From: an uncultured Actinomycetes bacterium
GTDB taxonomy: Bacteria; Actinomycetota; Coriobacteriia; Coriobacteriales; Atopobiaceae
NCBI GenBank assembly: GCA_900314685.1
Contig: OMWE01000006.1
Span: 25,584 to 89,583 of the forward strand
Length of the DNA stretch: 64,000 nt
Reading direction: 5' to 3'
Below the pieces are notes generated by a model. It searched no databases. It saw only the letters and a program-made list of their open reading frames with translations, and had not been told where the DNA came from. Of the stretch, positions 29,697 through 38,969 are shown in pieces (within the stretch, counting starts at the first letter, position 1; each line of letters begins with the position of its first letter). The translations under genes were made by a program, and so were the position numbers.

Positions 29697-31094
29697 CTAC
29701 AGCAGCCCGGCGTCCTCCGCGACGGGACCGCCCTTCTTGGGCGCGGCGTTGACCAGGCGCAGCGTGACGACCGTGCCCTCGCCCGGGCGGCTCATGATCT
29801 CGACGCCCGACCCCACGCCAAAGAAGTGCTCCACGCGCTCCGCGACATTGGCGAGGGCGACGCCGGCCCCGCGCACGCTGCCGTCGGGGGCGACGATGGG
29901 CCGCTTGTCGTCCGCCGCGAGCGTGCGCCGCTGGCCGTCGAGCAGGCGCTGCGCCGCGCCCTCGTCCATGCCCATACCGTCGTCAGCCACGGAGATCATC
30001 ACGTCGTCGCCATCGGTCACGACCTGCACGTCGATGTGGAGCGGACCCTCGTCGCGCATCGCGTGGCGCACGGAGTTCTCGACGATCGGCTGGATCAAAA
30101 AGCCGGGGACCAGTATGTTCTCGCAGCCGGACTCGATCGTCTTGCTCTCGATGATGCGGTCCTCGCCGAAACGCGCCTTCTCGATCTGCAGGTAGCGGCG
30201 GGTCTGCTCGATCTCCGCCGACAGGGGGATCAGCGACTGCGAGCTCTGCAGCGTGGCGCGGTAAAAGGCCGAGAACTCGCGCAGCAGATTGCGCGCCTTG
30301 GTGGGATCGGTGCGCGTGAAGCTCGCGATGGTATTGAGCGTGTTGAAGAGGAAATGCGGGTTGATCTGCGCCTGCAGCGCCTTGACCTCGGCGCGGGCGG
30401 TCAGCTCGGCCTGGCGGTCGAGCTCGTAGGACGACAGCTGCGTGGACAGCAGCTCCGAGAAGCCGCGCGCGATCGCCAGCTGCGTGCGGTCGACGTCGTA
30501 GCCGTGACGGAAGTAAAACTTGATGGTGCCTACCGCGCGGTCCGAGACGATCAGCGGCACAAAGACGCCCACGGGAAACGTCACGAGGTCCTTGGGCGGC
30601 ATCGCCCCGGCCGCCGCCGCGCCGCTCCACTCGTCCTTGCCGATGTTGGCGAAGGTCTGCATGTGCATGCTCTGGAGCACCTCCTGCGTCTGCTCGGAGA
30701 TCGGCTCGCCGGGCGGGCAGAAGTTGAGGTTCTCGCCCACGTAGGCAAGCGTGTTGCGCGTGTCGGTCATCGCGACGGCGGCCGCCTGGGTCTCGGGCAG
30801 CAGCAGCTGCGAGACGTGGCGGCAGTTCTCGGCGGTCAGGCCGTCGTGCATCAGGTCGAGCGTCTGGGAAGCCAGGCGCAGCGTGCGCTCGGTCGCCTGC
30901 GAGCGCAGGTTGTCGGGGATGGTCGTGGCCGAGCCGATCAGCACGATCGCGACCGCCAGGCCGCCGCCCGCCACCATGGTCGCGGCCAGGCTGCCGACCG
31001 TGAAACCCCAGGCCAGCAGCACGACGAGCGCCACCATCCCGAGCGCGAAAAGTATGTTGTTGAGTAGGGTCCTGTGCCTGTTTGTATTCCTCAT
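29697..31094 (-). CDS. LytS-type sensor histidine kinase
   Basis: Membrane sensor kinase, 465 residues. Two hydrophobic helices near the N-terminus ([38 protein letters not shown]) are followed by a GAF-like input region (about 75-230). The His_kinase domain follows with the phospho-acceptor in [16 protein letters not shown] (about residue 255) and an HATPase domain ([10 protein letters not shown] as N-box, VADDGMGM). Its ATG at 31094 lies 1 nt after the stop of the glycosyltransferase gene, so the two are coupled. A LytTR response regulator at 36810-37565 is the likely partner. Confidence 0.9.
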   Translation of the reverse strand: MRNTNRHRTLLNNILFALGMVALVVLLAWGFTVGSLAATMVAGGGLAVAIVLIGSATTIPDNLRSQATERTLRLASQTLDLMHDGLTAENCRHVSQLLLPETQAAAVAMTDTRNTLAYVGENLNFCPPGEPISEQTQEVLQSMHMQTFANIGKDEWSGAAAAGAMPPKDLVTFPVGVFVPLIVSDRAVGTIKFYFRHGYDVDRTQLAIARGFSELLSTQLSSYELDRQAELTARAEVKALQAQINPHFLFNTLNTIASFTRTDPTKARNLLREFSAFYRATLQSSQSLIPLSAEIEQTRRYLQIEKARFGEDRIIESKTIESGCENILVPGFLIQPIVENSVRHAMRDEGPLHIDVQVVTDGDDVMISVADDGMGMDEGAAQRLLDGQRRTLAADDKRPIVAPDGSVRGAGVALANVAERVEHFFGVGSGVEIMSRPGEGTVVTLRLVNAAPKKGGPVAEDAGLL

Positions 31095-31095
31095 G

Positions 31096-32319
31096 CTATG
31101 CTTCCCGCCCCGGCAGCGCCGGCGGCGTCCCCATCCGTACGAGCTTGTCCGCGAGCAGCTCATTATCCCACAGCATCGCCATCACGCGCGGCCAGTAGGT
31201 CTGGAAGGCGAGATAGCTGTCGTTCATCTGCAGCGCCCAGTCGCGCGCCTGGCGGCAGCCTGACGCCCACACGTAGAAGTACGCGAAGTGCTCCTTGCAG
31301 GTGATCGCGCGCCGCAGCGCCGTGCGCCGGATGCGGTCGAGCACGTCCTCCGAGATCCATCGCGCCGGGTAGGGCATGAGCGCGGACGGGCGCACCTGGC
31401 GCAGGCCGATGGTCCTGTTGCACTGGTCGAGCTTGGCGACCTCGTAGGTCCACCGGTAGGCGTCCTGCAGGAAGCGCGCGGCATGAGAGGGTGTCTTGGG
31501 CGGCATGTGCTTGACGCACCAGTCGCCGTCGAACCACACGTCGATACCGTTCATCCGCAGGTTGAAGAGGTAGTCCAGATCCTCGCCGCGCGTGATTGCG
31601 GGGTCGAACGCCACGCGGGTGTACGCGTCGGCCGCCACAGCGAAGCAGCCGCCGCACAGCACGTTGGACCGGCAGATGCGCGTGCCGCCCAGCGCGTGGC
31701 GCATCCACTCGTTGAACTCCGAGCGCTTGGACCAGTAACGGTCGCACCAGCGCGGCCGGCTCTCGTCGGCGTACGGCGAGCCGTCGCGCAGCACGAAATA
31801 GCCCGTCTTCGCCATGATGGGCAGGCCCTGGCGGTTGGAATTGCCCAGGCCGTAGACCGCCTTGATCAGGAAGTCCTCGTCCTCCACCACCTCGTCGTCG
31901 TCCAGGAAGACGACCACGTCGTGGCCGAGCGTCGCGGCGACGGCCAAGCCCATGTTGCGGATCGCGCCGTAGCCGCGCAGGGAGAGCGCCTCCTGCTGCA
32001 GGGTCGGGGCGATGTGCTCGACCGCGCGGCAGATCGCCTGGGCCTCGGGGTCGCCGACGATCATCACACCCAGGCTGGGGTGCTGGCGGCAGATGCTCTC
32101 GACGCGGGCGCGGGCGCCGTCGCGGCAGGCGCGCGGGGCCACCAGCAGGACGATCACGCGCAGCACGCCGCGGACCTTCTCCAGGGAAGACAAACATATC
32201 TCGAGCTCGGGCATCGGCTTGGTGATGGGCGTCGCATGGTCGTAGACGCCGATCTCGCCCAGGGCGGGCAGGTACTCGGCGTCGGTCCAGTACGAGGGTA
32301 TGACGATGACCGGGTTCAC
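31096..32319 (-). CDS. Family 2-like glycosyltransferase
   Basis: 407 residues, GT-A fold, no membrane segments. It opens with a Rossmann-like NPVIVIPSYW, carries the metal-binding DDD of VVFLDDDEVVED near residue 140, and an RGEDLDYLFNLRM motif near residue 240, typical of GT2 enzymes. The sugar donor and acceptor cannot be told. The start is GTG at 32319 with GAGGAGG about 12 nt upstream. It is followed immediately by the LytS-type kinase, an unusual pairing that suggests an envelope role. Confidence 0.82.
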   Translation of the reverse strand: MNPVIVIPSYWTDAEYLPALGEIGVYDHATPITKPMPELEICLSSLEKVRGVLRVIVLLVAPRACRDGARARVESICRQHPSLGVMIVGDPEAQAICRAVEHIAPTLQQEALSLRGYGAIRNMGLAVAATLGHDVVVFLDDDEVVEDEDFLIKAVYGLGNSNRQGLPIMAKTGYFVLRDGSPYADESRPRWCDRYWSKRSEFNEWMRHALGGTRICRSNVLCGGCFAVAADAYTRVAFDPAITRGEDLDYLFNLRMNGIDVWFDGDWCVKHMPPKTPSHAARFLQDAYRWTYEVAKLDQCNRTIGLRQVRPSALMPYPARWISEDVLDRIRRTALRRAITCKEHFAYFYVWASGCRQARDWALQMNDSYLAFQTYWPRVMAMLWDNELLADKLVRMGTPPALPGREA

Positions 32320-32534
32320 GGTGCTGGTGCGCCTCCTCTGACGTGCACGTACCTACGTTATTCTACGGCAATCGCGATGTGGGCTGGCGCGCACGCTCCC
32401 GTTCCCAGGACGGCCGCGCGGCACGGGACGAGCGCCGTCTGCCCGTCCTCTCAGACTATGCTACTCCCCCGTGCGGACACGTTCTTCTGGCCCGGCGCCG
32501 CTGCGCTCCGTTGCGCTGCCCCGATACGCCACGT

Positions 32535-33161
32535 CTAGTACGGCTCGGCCAGGGGCGGCACGCGTTTGAGGCAGGCCCAGGCCCACTGCTTGCGCTGCGG
32601 GTCGGCGAGGCCGGCCGCAAAACCGCCCAGGTGGAGCACGCGCATCCCCAGCACGTCGGTCACCACGCCCGGCTCGAGCGGTTGGATGGCGTACGCCGCG
32701 CAGAATGTCGCCGCCGCCACATCGTCGCAGATGAGCACCGTAGCGGGCCCGAGCGCCGCGACCGCCGTCCGGAAGAGCCCGGGCGTGAGGGGTGTCTTCG
32801 CATCCGCCGCGAGCGCGGAGAGGCCCGCCCAGTCCTCGGGCGCGTAGCCCAGCGCGGTCAACGACTTGCGCAGCGCGTCGCCGTCGGGCCCGGCCAGCAG
32901 CGGGCCGCCCGCCAGCTCGTCGGCAGAGAGCTCGCCCTTGACGATCAGGACGGATGAAAAGGCGTTGCCGCACACCACGACCCCGCGCGCCGCCAGCATC
33001 TCGAGCTCCATGCGTGTCTTTGCGACGTAGGCCGCGCGGCGCTCCTGCCCGCCCGTGTGCGCCGCCACCCGAGCCTGCGCAGCCGTTGTCGCCTGCGCCG
33101 ACGCAGTTACATTCGCCTGCGCCGCCGTAGCGGCCGCCGACCGCGCCCGTCCGTCTTGCAT
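32535..33161 (-). CDS. Divergent uracil-DNA-glycosylase-like protein
   Basis: 208 residues. An Ala/Gln-rich leader (1 to about 45) precedes a Rossmann-like domain. The order of motifs resembles family 4/5 UDGs: a strand with IVKGELSADE where UDGs have GEAPG, then GGPLLAGPDGDALRKSLTAL (compare G-x-PFVG-x-AG-x-LL), and a late VLHLGGFAAGLADPQRKQWA where UDGs have the HPS loop. The glycine/catalytic residues of motif 1 and the HPS are replaced, so it may be a non-catalytic relative. Recognition is by pattern only. The ATG at 33161 has GGAGG upstream. Confidence 0.55.
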   Translation of the reverse strand: MQDGRARSAAATAAQANVTASAQATTAAQARVAAHTGGQERRAAYVAKTRMELEMLAARGVVVCGNAFSSVLIVKGELSADELAGGPLLAGPDGDALRKSLTALGYAPEDWAGLSALAADAKTPLTPGLFRTAVAALGPATVLICDDVAAATFCAAYAIQPLEPGVVTDVLGMRVLHLGGFAAGLADPQRKQWAWACLKRVPPLAEPY

Positions 33162-33289
33162 GACCCCTCCTTCGCGGTGGCTGATTCATCCACTTACCAC
33201 ATAGTAACTGCAACGATGCGCCCGAAATGGGTATAGAGCACATCAAGAGTGACGCAATCGCAAACCCTTACCGGGAAATGAGGTACATC

Positions 33290-33607
33290 ATGGCTTCCAA
33301 GGAACTCACGTCTGCCAACTTCGACGCGGCGGTCTCCGGCGGCAAGGCGACGCTGGTCGACTTTTGGGCGAGCTGGTGCGGGCCCTGCCGCGCGATGGGC
33401 CCCGTGGTCGAGGAGATCTCCGACGATATGGCCGACCAGCTCGACGTCTACAAGTGCAACGTCGACGAGCAGGGCGAGCTGGCACAGCGCTTCGGCATCG
33501 TCTCGATCCCGACGCTCATCCTCTTCAAGGACGGGCAGCCCGCGCAGCAGTTCGTCGGCGCGATGCCCAAGCCCACGCTCGTGAGCCAGCTCAAGGCCGC
33601 GCTGTAA
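33290..33607 (+). CDS. trxA: Thioredoxin
   Basis: Cytosolic protein-disulfide reductase, 105 residues, with the CGPC active site in DFWASWCGPCRAMGP (about residues 30-33) and the cis-proline loop SIPTLILF (about 71-78). The ATG at 33290 has GAGG 7 nt upstream; a TATAGA -10-like box lies near 33231. A strong terminator follows at 33693. Bases just beyond the stop (GGCGCGCTGCAA twice) repeat the gene's last codons. Confidence 0.96.
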   Translation: MASKELTSANFDAAVSGGKATLVDFWASWCGPCRAMGPVVEEISDDMADQLDVYKCNVDEQGELAQRFGIVSIPTLILFKDGQPAQQFVGAMPKPTLVSQLKAAL

Positions 33608-33692
33608 GAAAGGCGCGCTGCAATAGGCGCGCTGCAAGCGGGACGCGAGATTGGTATTGAGCCAGCGATAGGTACGTCTTCCGAACGTACAT

Positions 33693-33727
33693 CGAGGGCG
33701 AGGAACACACCCTCGCCCTCGTTTTTT
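33693..33727 (+). terminator. Rho-independent terminator of trxA
   Basis: CGAGGGCGAGG (33693-33703) and CCTCGCCCTCG (33711-33721), 11-bp perfect stem, 7-nt loop, then TTTTTT. Confidence 0.95.
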
Positions 33728-33863
33728 ATCCCAGCATGCTCATCACAGCCGCTTTTTCCCGAGAGCCGCCGGCGCGTTTCCCGCCCCCGAATCGGCGCGC
33801 GACGCCGCCGCAGCGACGCCGAGTAGCCCGTCGCCCCGCATCACTGATTCGCTCGTGATGCCC

Positions 33864-33898
33864 AAAGCCCCCTGCGGGCCCAGTCCGCAGGGGGCTTT
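33864..33898. terminator. Bidirectional terminator after the AAA ATPase gene
   Basis: AAAGCCCCCTGCGG (33864-33877) and CCGCAGGGGGCTTT (33885-33898), 14-bp perfect stem with A and T tracts on either side, so it can end transcription from both strands. It lies 113 bp past the stop of the gene at 34012. The rest of the gap 33608-34011 shows nothing else. Confidence 0.88.
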
Positions 33899-34011
33899 TC
33901 CGCGAGACGATTATTCGTGAGGTAAAACCCAAGTCTATCTGGCCCGCCAGTTCTCTGGTGAAACCCCTGCCGGGTCTCTCTCAAGCCCTCGCCGGACCCG
34001 CGTCCCGCATA

Positions 34012-35415
34012 CTACGCATAGAGATCGGCCGCCGTCACGATTCTCAAGTTGCCCATCGCGGCGGCCTTCTTCGCAGTGGCCTCGCTCACGCCATGCTTTG
34101 CAAAAAGCATAAGCGTGCGACTGGTGTAGCCCTCGATAAGCTCGGCCCGATGGGCGAGGATGCGGATGGCCTCCGTCTCGTCGAAAGAGTTCCGCCACTT
34201 GCATTCCCCAGCCACCAGAGCTTTTTCGTACTTGTTGCCCACAAGCACGTCAACGTCCACCTGCTCGCGCGCCTCCGGATCGGGCCCCCACCACGTACCG
34301 AACTCCGTCGGCACGAAGGGCAGCCTCCCCTCCCGAGCCTCGCCCACCAGCCATTGCAAGCATATTGACTCGAACTGTTTGCCGACATAGGTCGAAAGGG
34401 CGTCCCCCAGCGCAAGTTGAGCCGCCGCGCCGCCGAGACCGTTTTCGACCATGTCCGCATACGGGCTCACGAATCGATACCAGTACGCAAAGAACGGGTC
34501 GGCAAGACGATAGATGCTTTTTCTCCCCCGCTCGCTCTCGCCGAATGGCCTCACCCGCTCGACAATCCCCAGGTCAGTGAGGGTCTTGAGGTAACGTCCC
34601 ACCGTGCCCTCTTCGACGCCGGAACGGTCCGCGATACGTTTGGGGACAGTCGCGCCAGAGGCGACGGCATCGAGGATAGAACTATAGAGGGCGGGCTCGC
34701 GCAGCTCTTGACGCAGCAGCATCTGTGGCTCGGCATACAGGGCGCCAGCCATATCGAAGCAGAGGTTTCGCACGTTGTCCTCGTACGGCAAGGACGGATC
34801 GAGTTGGAGCAGGTAGTAGGGCGTCCCGCCAAAGGTCGCGTAGTAGGTGACCAAGGACTCGGGGTCGTCGGTGGGCATCAATCGCGCCGCCTCGCGATAT
34901 TCCAGCGGGCGCAGGCGCACCTGTCCCGTGCGCCTGCCATACAGCGGGCTTTTCGCGCCGAGGACTTCGCTCTCCATGAAGCCCTCGTTGCTCCCGCAGA
35001 CAATCATGAAGATTCCCGTTTGTTTGAAGCTGTGGTCGATGGCTATCTGGAGCGTGGACGGCAGCGACGGATTGGCCTGTGCAGCATAGGGAAATTCGTC
35101 GAAGGCAAAGACAAAGGGGTCGCGCTGTCGGGCCTGCGCCGCCACGAATGAGAATGCAGAGGCCCAGTCATCGAAGGCCCCCGCGGACTCCGGGACCCCA
35201 AAGAAGCGATAGGCCTCGCGCGAAAATGCGCGAAGGTTGAGTGCGTCGCTTTTCTGCTGAGCCGTGAAGAAGAGCGTCGGCTTGTCCCTGGCAAACTCCT
35301 GAATCAGCGCTGTCTTGCCCACGCGGCGACGGCCGTAGACGACCACCATCTGGAAGGTGCCCCTTGCGGCGAGCCTGTTCAGACTCTTGAGCTCCTGTGA
35401 CCTGCCGACGAACAT
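34012..35415 (-). CDS. Orphan AAA ATPase with nuclease-like C-terminus (archaeal ATPase/DUF234), no. 1
   Basis: 467 residues. AAA domain: Walker A in VVVYGRRRVGKTALIQEF (about residue 25), Walker B FVFAFDEFPY (about 102), sensor-like MIVCGSNEGFM (about 135). A winged-helix stretch follows (about 265-310; IADRSGVEEGTVGRYLKTL). The C-terminal part shows PD-(D/E)xK spacing: VDVDVLVGNKYEKALVAGECKW, with D and E-C-K (about 410-430). This architecture is widespread in gut bacteria without known function. The ATG at 35415 has AAGGA upstream, and a palindromic element (35438-35470) covers its promoter. Two relatives lie at 44642 and 51086. Confidence 0.85.
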   Translation of the reverse strand: MFVGRSQELKSLNRLAARGTFQMVVVYGRRRVGKTALIQEFARDKPTLFFTAQQKSDALNLRAFSREAYRFFGVPESAGAFDDWASAFSFVAAQARQRDPFVFAFDEFPYAAQANPSLPSTLQIAIDHSFKQTGIFMIVCGSNEGFMESEVLGAKSPLYGRRTGQVRLRPLEYREAARLMPTDDPESLVTYYATFGGTPYYLLQLDPSLPYEDNVRNLCFDMAGALYAEPQMLLRQELREPALYSSILDAVASGATVPKRIADRSGVEEGTVGRYLKTLTDLGIVERVRPFGESERGRKSIYRLADPFFAYWYRFVSPYADMVENGLGGAAAQLALGDALSTYVGKQFESICLQWLVGEAREGRLPFVPTEFGTWWGPDPEAREQVDVDVLVGNKYEKALVAGECKWRNSFDETEAIRILAHRAELIEGYTSRTLMLFAKHGVSEATAKKAAAMGNLRIVTAADLYA

Positions 35416-35437
35416 TGCCGTCCTTCTTTCATACTGC

Positions 35438-35470
35438 TGACTTACGAGTAAGTTATTTACACGTAAGTCA
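35438..35470. promoter_or_regulatory. Palindromic operator upstream of AAA ATPase no. 1
   Basis: TGACTTACG (35438-35446) and CGTAAGTCA (35462-35470), 9-bp perfect arms, 15-nt spacer. Inside it, ACTTACGAGTAAGT is a second palindrome. It begins 23 bp before the start codon, in an AT-rich patch. Autoregulation through the gene's winged helix is inference. Confidence 0.7.
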
Positions 35471-35538
35471 TTGTACCTCAGATACGCAAACACAATGCCT
35501 TCTCAGGGCCTCGAGGATATAGTTTGGCGTACGGTCGG

Positions 35539-35767
35539 GACCCCTCTTCGAAGATATGGCTCCTTTGAGTCATCAGGGCGTTTCCGGGACTCCCGCGGGG
35601 TGATCCGCCGATTCTCGCGACGCGTCTACCTGCTCATATATGTTTTCGTATCACCGGTTTTGTGCCGTGTTTTCCCGGGGTTTGACGGCGGGCCTCCTAC
35701 CAGCGCCTTTGTGAGAGCTCTCTCGTTGCGGAGTGACTCAAAAGGGTCATATCTTCGAATGGGGGTC
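35539..35767. repeat. MITE-like element, copy B (229 bp), inverted relative to copy A
   Basis: Left end GACCCCTCTTCGAAGATATG then TTTGAGTCATC; right end TGACTCAAAAGGGTCATATC then TTCGAATGGGGGTC. Read on the minus strand it aligns with copy A (18931-19160) over its whole length, with shared blocks TCACAAAG, CGCTGGTAG and GAAAACACGGC. The two ends are not equivalent: one reads CCCCTCTTCG, the other CCCC(C)ATTCG, in both copies. Confidence 0.8.
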
Positions 35768-35949
35768 CATCCGGCGCGTCTCCCGGCCCTGGATCGGCGC
35801 GCGACCATGGCCTCAATCGGCGTGGTGTCTATTTCGCCGCCATCCTCACGGTAGGTCTCCGCAAGTAGATAGACCGGTGGGTTGCAGACAACCCTCATGC
35901 TCCCGTCTACCCATGCTTCCAATGCAGCTCTCTCAATCCTTGTCGGCAT
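35626..35949 (-). pseudogene. Small ORF running into the MITE-like element
   Basis: The first 60 or so codons (MPTRIERAALEAWVDGSMRV, then VCNPPVYLLAETYREDGGEI) lie outside the element; the rest is read from inside it and ends in the repeat. This looks like a gene 5' end whose 3' part was displaced by the element, but the ORF is short, has a weak ribosome site and matches nothing I know. It may be non-coding. Confidence 0.25.
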
Positions 35950-36027
35950 ACCTTAGAAACGATAGGCCGTACTTATTTCGCCAACCCCAGGGATTCGCTT
36001 GCCTCCTTGCGACAGCCCATCGCATTG

Positions 36028-36260
36028 AGATGCGTCGCCCCCTTTGGCGGGATTTCCGTAATCTTGCAGAAAACACCGTCCGAGAGGATACGCTGCCGCA
36101 GCAAGCAGGATACAGTCGCCCCTCCCAAGTAGGGTTTTCCATACCGCTGCAGAAAACCCCGCACCAGAGGGCAGTTTCGGACTCACGGGTCCTCTCGAAT
36201 TCCCCTCCAGCATGGCATTCGCAGTAGATTCGCGCAAAACCCTGCATCGGAGGGGTAATG
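36028..36260. repeat. 83-bp tandem array (about 3 units)
   Basis: TGCAGAAAA recurs at 36065 and 36148, and AGAGG(A/G) at 36083 and 36166 with its counterpart GGAGGG at 36249: exact 83-bp period. The core (TTTTCC...TGCAGAAAACxxCG...AGAGGGCA) is the same as in the 73-bp array at 27311. The third unit ends next to the phosphodiesterase gene. Together with the element before it, this explains most of the 880-bp gap. Confidence 0.8.
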
Positions 36261-36298
36261 CGCCTTCGCAGCGAGGTGTGCGTAGAACCGACGACCGT

Positions 36299-36787
36299 CT
36301 AGAAGGAGAACCAGCGGCTCGCAGGCTTGATCTCGAGCGGCACGATGCGTGCGTCGACGACCTTGCCGTCCTCCACCAGGATGCGGCCCATCGTGGCGCC
36401 GTTGCCGCCGCGCGGGTAGGTCGGGCTGCCCGGGTTCATGATCAGCGTACCCGTGCGAGCGTCGCGCTGGACCAGCGAGCGATGCGTGTGGCCGCAGATG
36501 GCGATGTCGCATTTACCCAGCTTGAGACGCTGTTCGTAGTGGCAGATCTGCCAGCGCAGCCCTTCGGAGCGGAAGGACACCAGCGTATCCACGTCGGGTG
36601 GGTAGGCATAGCGGTCGTAGTCGTTATTGCCCAGGCACATGTGGACGGGCGCGATCTTGGCGAGCTGCCTGTAGTCGTCGGGATTGCAGCAGTCGCCCGC
36701 GTGCACGATCACGTCGGCACCCTGCAGCGCGTCGAGCAGCTCGGGCGCCAGCCAGCCGTGCGTGTCGGAAATGACGTCGTACCTCAT
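36299..36787 (-). CDS. YfcE-type metallophosphodiesterase, short form
   Basis: 162 residues, calcineurin-like fold with all metal motifs: SDTHGW (about 7), HAGDCCNP (about 29), LGNNDYDRY (about 52), CHYEQRLKLGK and ICGHTHRS (about 98), then IMNPGSPTYPRGGNGATMG. It starts 22 nt after the LytTR regulator stop, so it may be the second gene of that transcript. The 195-aa protein at 18192 is a more distant relative. Substrate unknown. Confidence 0.9.
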   Translation of the reverse strand: MRYDVISDTHGWLAPELLDALQGADVIVHAGDCCNPDDYRQLAKIAPVHMCLGNNDYDRYAYPPDVDTLVSFRSEGLRWQICHYEQRLKLGKCDIAICGHTHRSLVQRDARTGTLIMNPGSPTYPRGGNGATMGRILVEDGKVVDARIVPLEIKPASRWFSF

Positions 36788-36809
36788 CGCGCGCCCCGTA
36801 GCCGGCAGC

Positions 36810-37565
36810 CTACAGGCCCAGCATGCGCTTGACGGCCACGACGCGGCGGCGCGAGACCGGGATCTTCTTGTCCTCGACGCCGCGCAGGCCCAGCTGCACC
36901 ACGCCGCCCGAGACGGTCACGAAATCCTGCACGTACTCGAGGTTGACGATGTAGCCGCGGTGCACGCGGTAGAAGCCGTGCGGGGTGAGGCGCTGCTCGA
37001 GCTTGGCGAGCGAGATGGTCGACAGGAAGCGGTCGTCGGCCGTGTAGATGCAGGAGTAGTCGTCCTTGGCCTCCACGTAGCGGATCTGGTTGATGGGGAC
37101 GAGGACCTTGTGGCCGCCCTTCTCCACGGGGATGCGCTCGGAGCCGGCGGCGGGCGCGCTGCTGACGGCGGGGGCCGCGGCGACCTTGAGGCGCTGCTCG
37201 ACCTTGGTCAGGGCCTGCTGCAGGCGGTCCATCTCGACGGGCTTCATCAGGTAGTCGACCGCGTCGACGCCAAAGGCCTCCAGCGCGTACTCGCTGTACG
37301 CGGTCACAAAGACGATCGCGGGAGGGTTCTTGAGCTTGTGCAGGGCGTCGGCCAGCTGCATGCCGCTCGTCTTGGGCATCGACACGTCGAGGAAGATCAC
37401 GTCGATGCCGTCGGTCACGTGCTCGCGGCTCTTCACGAGGCTGGTCACGGCGTCGCGCGCGCTCGAGGCCTCGGTAATCGTCCCCACGCGCCCCGTCTCC
37501 TCCAGCAGCGAACGGAGCTCGAAACGGGCAGGGGCCTCATCATCCACAATCAGCGCGCGCAACAT
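36810..37565 (-). CDS. LytTR-family response regulator
   Basis: 251 residues: CheY-like receiver (1 to about 120; LIVDDEAPAR with the acidic pocket, phospho-Asp in VIFLDVSMPKTSG about residue 57, and Lys in DYLMKPVEM), an Ala/Pro linker, and a LytTR DNA-binding domain (about 150-250; INQIRYVEAKDDYSCIYTAD and FYRVHRGYIVNLEYV). These regulators pair with LytS-type kinases; the one at 29697-31094 is the only candidate in the window, 6 kb away. Confidence 0.94.
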   Translation of the reverse strand: MLRALIVDDEAPARFELRSLLEETGRVGTITEASSARDAVTSLVKSREHVTDGIDVIFLDVSMPKTSGMQLADALHKLKNPPAIVFVTAYSEYALEAFGVDAVDYLMKPVEMDRLQQALTKVEQRLKVAAAPAVSSAPAAGSERIPVEKGGHKVLVPINQIRYVEAKDDYSCIYTADDRFLSTISLAKLEQRLTPHGFYRVHRGYIVNLEYVQDFVTVSGGVVQLGLRGVEDKKIPVSRRRVVAVKRMLGL

Positions 37566-37709
37566 GCGATCACCCTTCTAGTCGAGTCAACGATGTCCAT
37601 TTTACGACAAGAAGGGCAATCAGAAAAATCGACGATGCGGGACGTACTGGCCGGGCCGGGAAGACGAGCGGACAGGCCGGATGGCTCACGTGCGAGCGGC
37701 ACGCGTCTC

Positions 37710-38969
37710 TTATCCCTCCACGGGCTTGTCGGCGGGCAGGCGGAGCAGCAGCACAAAGCCGACCACCAGCAGGATGCCCACGGACAGCACGCCGAGCGAC
37801 GAGTTGCTCGTGGCCGCCGTGACGCCGGAGACGATCGCAGTGCCCATGACCGAGGCGTAGCGGCCGAAGATATCGAAGAAGCCGTAGTACTCGTTGGACT
37901 TGTCCTTGGGGATGATCTTACCGAAGTAGCTGCGGCTGAGCGCCTGGACGCCGCCCTGGAAGAGGCCCACGGTGATGGCCAGGATCCAGAACTCGGTCGC
38001 GGTCTTGAGCATAAAGGCGGCGAAGAGCACGATGCCGCAGTAGGCCACGACGGCGATGCGGATCATCTTGAGCGTGCCGTACTTTCCGGCCAGGCGCCCG
38101 TACGCGATGGCCGACGGGAAGGCCACGAACTGCGTCACCAGCAGCGCGAGCACGAGCTGCGTGGAGCTGATGCCGAGCGCCGTACCGTAGCTGGTGGCCA
38201 TGCTGATCACGGTGTGCACGCCGTCGATGTAGAAGAAGAACGCGATCATGTAGGTCAGGACGACTTTGTCCGCCTTGATCTCGCGCATCGTCACGCCGAG
38301 CTCGCGGAAGGTCGCGCCGACGCTCGTGTCGCCGGCGTCGCGCCAGTGGGTCTGCTTGTAGGACTTGACCAGGGGCACCGTGAAGGCCAGCCACCACGCG
38401 GCGGTGATCACGAAGGCCAGGCGGCAGGCGCCCTGCGTCGAGATGAAGCCCGCCTTGGGTCCCACGAGGATCAGCGCGAGGCACACGATGAAGGGCACGC
38501 AGCTGCCGATGTAGCCCCAGGCGTAGCCGGCGGAGCTCACGTTGTCCATGCGGTCGTCGGACGTGATGTCCGTGAGCATGGAGTCGTAGAAGGTCATCGA
38601 GCTATTGAGGCCGATCGTGCAGATCACAAAGACCACCAGGAAGGGCGTGGCCCCCATCGGGATCGCCAGCGCCAGGCAGCCCACGAGGCCGGTCAGGAAG
38701 AAGCCCAGGAAAAACTTGACCTTCATGTCCTTGCGGTCGGCCAGCGAGCCCAGCAGCGGCATCAGGATGGCCACGACCAGCGAGGCCACCGTCTGGGCGA
38801 GGCCCCACAGGACCACGAGCTGGTCGGAGTCGCCGCCCGTGAGCAGGCTGTTGAAATAGATGGGCACCACGGAGGTGTTGAGCATCACGAGGGCGGAATT
38901 GCCCACGTCGTAGCCCACCCAGTTGCGCTCTTCCTTCGTGAACTTAAAGCTCATGAGTCCGCCGGCCAT
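37710..38969 (-). CDS. MFS transporter, UMF1/Atg22-like family
   Basis: Inner-membrane transporter, 419 residues, about 12 hydrophobic segments. The UMF1-family start WVGYDVGNSALVMLNTSVVPIYF and PLLGSLADRKDMKVKFFLGF (the loop 2-3 motif) are clear, and GLFQGGVQALSRSYFGKIIP lies near residue 345. The ATG at 38969 has GGAGG 4 nt upstream. Substrate unknown; Atg22 relatives export amino acids. It is not obviously linked to the dap operon upstream. Confidence 0.88.
   Translation of the reverse strand: MAGGLMSFKFTKEERNWVGYDVGNSALVMLNTSVVPIYFNSLLTGGDSDQLVVLWGLAQTVASLVVAILMPLLGSLADRKDMKVKFFLGFFLTGLVGCLALAIPMGATPFLVVFVICTIGLNSSMTFYDSMLTDITSDDRMDNVSSAGYAWGYIGSCVPFIVCLALILVGPKAGFISTQGACRLAFVITAAWWLAFTVPLVKSYKQTHWRDAGDTSVGATFRELGVTMREIKADKVVLTYMIAFFFYIDGVHTVISMATSYGTALGISSTQLVLALLVTQFVAFPSAIAYGRLAGKYGTLKMIRIAVVAYCGIVLFAAFMLKTATEFWILAITVGLFQGGVQALSRSYFGKIIPKDKSNEYYGFFDIFGRYASVMGTAIVSGVTAATSNSSLGVLSVGILLVVGFVLLLRLPADKPVEG

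Noticed and set aside
33608..34011. tRNA or other RNA gene in the gap after trxA
   Set aside because: Only two terminator hairpins are found; no cloverleaf, T-loop or CCA end.
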